A DNA stretch of 64,000 bases from Ailanthus altissimus (taxonomy: Eukaryota; Streptophyta; Magnoliopsida; Sapindales; Simaroubaceae). The translations under genes were made by a program, and so were the position numbers. The DNA is taken from contig OX327697.1 of the NCBI GenBank assembly GCA_946807835.1, positions 18,982,001 to 19,046,000 of the forward strand, written 5' to 3'. Positions 61,796 through 64,000 of the stretch are shown here, piece by piece. Under the pieces are notes generated by a model. The model was not told where the DNA came from and searched no databases. It saw nothing but the letters and a program-made list of their open reading frames with translations. The stretch's first letter is position 1. Each line of letters opens with the position of its first letter.

Positions 61796-62453
61796 CCTTG
61801 GGGGTATGCTTTGAGTGAATGGAGGCCACTTGGGAGTCCTGGACCAGTGATGGCCCACTGGGACCAGTATGTCCCGGCTTATCAGGATAACTGGGTGCGT
61901 ATCCTCACAATGTGAGGATACGCACCGTTTAGTCTGACAAGCCGGGACATACCGGTCCCAGTGGGCCATCACTGGTCCAGACCTCCCAAGTGGCCTCCAT
62001 TCACACAAACGATCACCCCCAAGGAATTGAACCCGGGTGGGTTATACCACCTCAAGATGCCTAACGAATCCGTCCTTGTACCACTTGGGTTGGCCAGCTC
62101 TAGTGGTACAAGGACGGATTCGTTAGGCATCTTGAGGTGGTATAACCCACCCGGGTTCGATTCCTTGGGGGTATGCTTTGAGTGAATGGAGGCCACTTGT
62201 GAGGCCTGGACCAGTGATGGCCCACTGGGACCGGTATGTCCCGGCTTATCAGGATAACTGGGTGCGTATCCTCACAAAAAAAAGGTGCCTTTAATGTGAG
62301 GATTCGCACCCTGTTAGTCTGACAAGCCGGGACATACCGGTCCCAATGGGCCATCACTGGCCCAGACCTCCCAAGTGGCCTCCATTCACTCAAAGCATAC
62401 CCCCAAGGAATCGAACCCGGGTGGGTTATACCACCTCAAGTTGCCTACTGAAT
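61796..62453. mobile_element. four SINE copies in alternating orientation (large fold-back)
   Basis: The copies are S1 + (61796-61910, 5'-truncated), S2 - (61911-62085), S3 + (62086-62283) and S4 - (62284-62453). S3 is most complete: an A-box-like tggccagctctagtgg at 62091-62106, a B box ggttcgattcc at 62154-62164, a body, and a short A-run after cctcaca at 62274-62283. An RNA-polymerase-III promoter layout with a tRNA-derived head and an A-rich tail is the plant SINE pattern. S1/S2 and S3/S4 are tail-to-tail; S2/S3 are head-to-head with 16 nt between the arms. Short frames on both strands here are artefacts of the repeat. Confidence 0.82.
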
Positions 62454-64000
62454 GATCTTCAAAAATTACGAATTTGTGGAATATGATAATTTTATATGTC
62501 TAATATGATATACTCGGAATTGAGAATTTAGATCAATGTGGTTGAAATGTTATGATTTTCTAAAGTATATCCGCTCATTACAGTATTTGATTAACAGATT
62601 TTTAAAGTTATGGAATAAAATAGTTTTAAAATATTTTTAGCAGTGATTTGGAAGTGAAATATTTATCATGGATTGAGATATGTGTTAAGAGTAATTATGT
62701 GATAGTTTTATAATTTTTGAGTTAGTATATGATTTTATAAAATTGGGAGATTGAATACTGTTCAGTAAGTATCTTGATCTTGTTAGGTTAGTAGTTTGGA
62801 TTCGATGGTATGTATGGAATGGATTGTGTAGGAATTTTGATATAATATTCATATATAAGAAGGATATATGAGTCAAGAATGATATATTCTGATTTTGGAG
62901 TAATTGGACATCATTTGATCTATTAGAAAATTTTGTTAAGTGTAAGTGATCAGAATGACAGGTTTTGAGAAACCAAGTATTTAGACCAATTTGATGTGAT
63001 AAATGCATTGTGTATAATTTTATAAGCTATTTAAAGTATTTTGTGTGAATTGTGAGGCTTATGAAAGGATTAATCTCCATTGATAGGTTAAGGAGATTTA
63101 AGCCTTGTAGCTGAAAGTGTTAAGAGGTAAGTATACTAGACTTTTCACTGAAATCACAATAAACATAGTAATTGTTTTGTATGATTTTGTAAATGTGGTT
63201 AGGAATATGTTTATATTATGTCAAAGTATATTTTGATATAAAATGTGAAGATATGTATTTATGAATGTGAGCATGGACATACATGACATACATGTGTTTT
63301 TGAAAGTGAGCTTTCAAAATAAGATATGTTTAACAAAGAAAGCTTTTGAAGTGTAATATGTCCATGAGAAATATTTTGTGTTTTGAGGGTACTTGAACTC
63401 ACTGTTAACTTAGTAGGCATTTTATGTGATTTGTGGAGCCTTTATGTGTGGCCTTTCCTTCGGGATTGGTATATGTTATGTGTTCCGTATGTAGGGAGGA
63501 TCCTATTGGTACCAAAAGGAAGTGTGAGTCATCACATTCGTGTGGTGGCGTATTGGTGCATGTGAGAGGACTCACCGATGATCAGGGTGAGGGTTTGGCT
63601 TTTACCTTCGGGCATGAGCATTATATATGTGTAATTTCAAGACCTCACTTGTACTATTCCTCTCATACGGTATGTCACCTATGAGTGACATTTGGCTCAT
63701 TATGTGATATGTAAGTCCTACTAAGTAGTAGTTGAGTGATGGTATTCCTATTATGTGTTTTGAAAGAATGTGTAAGCGCTTACATGATATGTGATTTGAT
63801 AAGATTATGATTTTGATTGATCACAGCATATCATACATATGCATTGTGTACATATATGTATTTGTATTTGATATATGAAAAACTAGTATGCTTACTGAGT
63901 TTTATACTCATTATAGTTTATGGTGATTTCAGGTAAATAAGGTACATGTGTGCTTAGCGGATTTGGCAAGGCTTCTGCTGTTTCTTGGGTTCCCTAAGTT
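62454..64000 (+). mobile_element. probable chromovirus (Del/Tekay-like) LTR or leader, incomplete
   Basis: There is no coding domain. Near 63889-63935 the phrase agtatgcttactgagttttatactca followed by gtgatttcaggtaaat resembles the end region of LTRs of the Del/Tekay chromovirus lineage. Long T/G-rich stretches and a tcgggattggtatatg...ggtaccaaaagg segment near 63459-63520 also fit. The element runs off the window, so this is a tentative call. Confidence 0.4.

Noticed and set aside
62086..62170. A tRNA gene, because of the A-box and B-box-like sequences
   Set aside because: No cloverleaf can be drawn and the unit repeats with a long body and A-run, as in a SINE.
61739..62393. Overlapping short ORFs on both strands
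   Set aside because: They are translations of the inverted SINE copies; the same peptide-like strings appear on both strands because of the palindromes.

Overview
This is a plant nuclear genome window, probably from a eudicot. Its intron/exon genes, plant-specific LTR retrotransposon lineages and low coding density all point that way. Two host genes sit convergently in the first half: a broken copy of condensin subunit CAP-D2 (11060-19446, +) and an apparently intact eight-exon tubulin-folding cofactor B gene (TFCB, 22938-31810, -). Almost everything else is nested transposable elements.

Layout: 1-9070 is a decayed Ty1/copia element (+) with a foreign LTR inserted in its gag and two LTR remnants behind it. 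9071-11059 is AT-rich spacer where CAP-D2 exon 1 would be expected but is not seen. 11060-19446 is the CAP-D2 pseudogene. 19447-22937 is spacer. TFCB follows, with a short TRIM-like LTR element (25178-26122) in its sixth intron. 32333-51262 is a decayed Tat-type Ty3/gypsy element (integrase on -, antisense ORF on +, a 32-bp tandem array between them). It is split by a much younger Athila-type gypsy element at 35133-47022 with exact 5-bp target duplications (CTGAC). 51268-61663 is a minus-strand copia element whose 3' LTR holds both a truncated Athila-family LTR and a 2.2-kb solo copia LTR with an exact 5-bp duplication (AACTC). 61664-64000 holds an LTR fragment, four SINE copies in alternating orientation forming a large fold-back, and a chromovirus-like (Del/Tekay-like) LTR or leader.

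The most striking system is the Athila element. Between its integrase and 3' LTR, where Athila elements usually carry an env-like ORF, it has two unrelated accessory reading frames on the same strand. The first is an intact 221-codon ORF with a basic stretch and a four-cysteine cluster, reminiscent of small cysteine-rich nucleic-acid-binding proteins of some plant RNA viruses. The second is a full-length, intronless copy (218 codons, four in-frame stops) of LONELY GUY (LOG), the cytokinin-activating phosphoribohydrolase. The LOG copy looks like a captured processed host transcript. The element has a tRNA-Asp-type primer-binding site, four hairpin repeats in its leader, and LTRs that differ at only about 2% of positions by eye. 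The cysteine-rich ORF is its only long unbroken reading frame.

All homology statements come from recognising motifs by eye. No database search was run.
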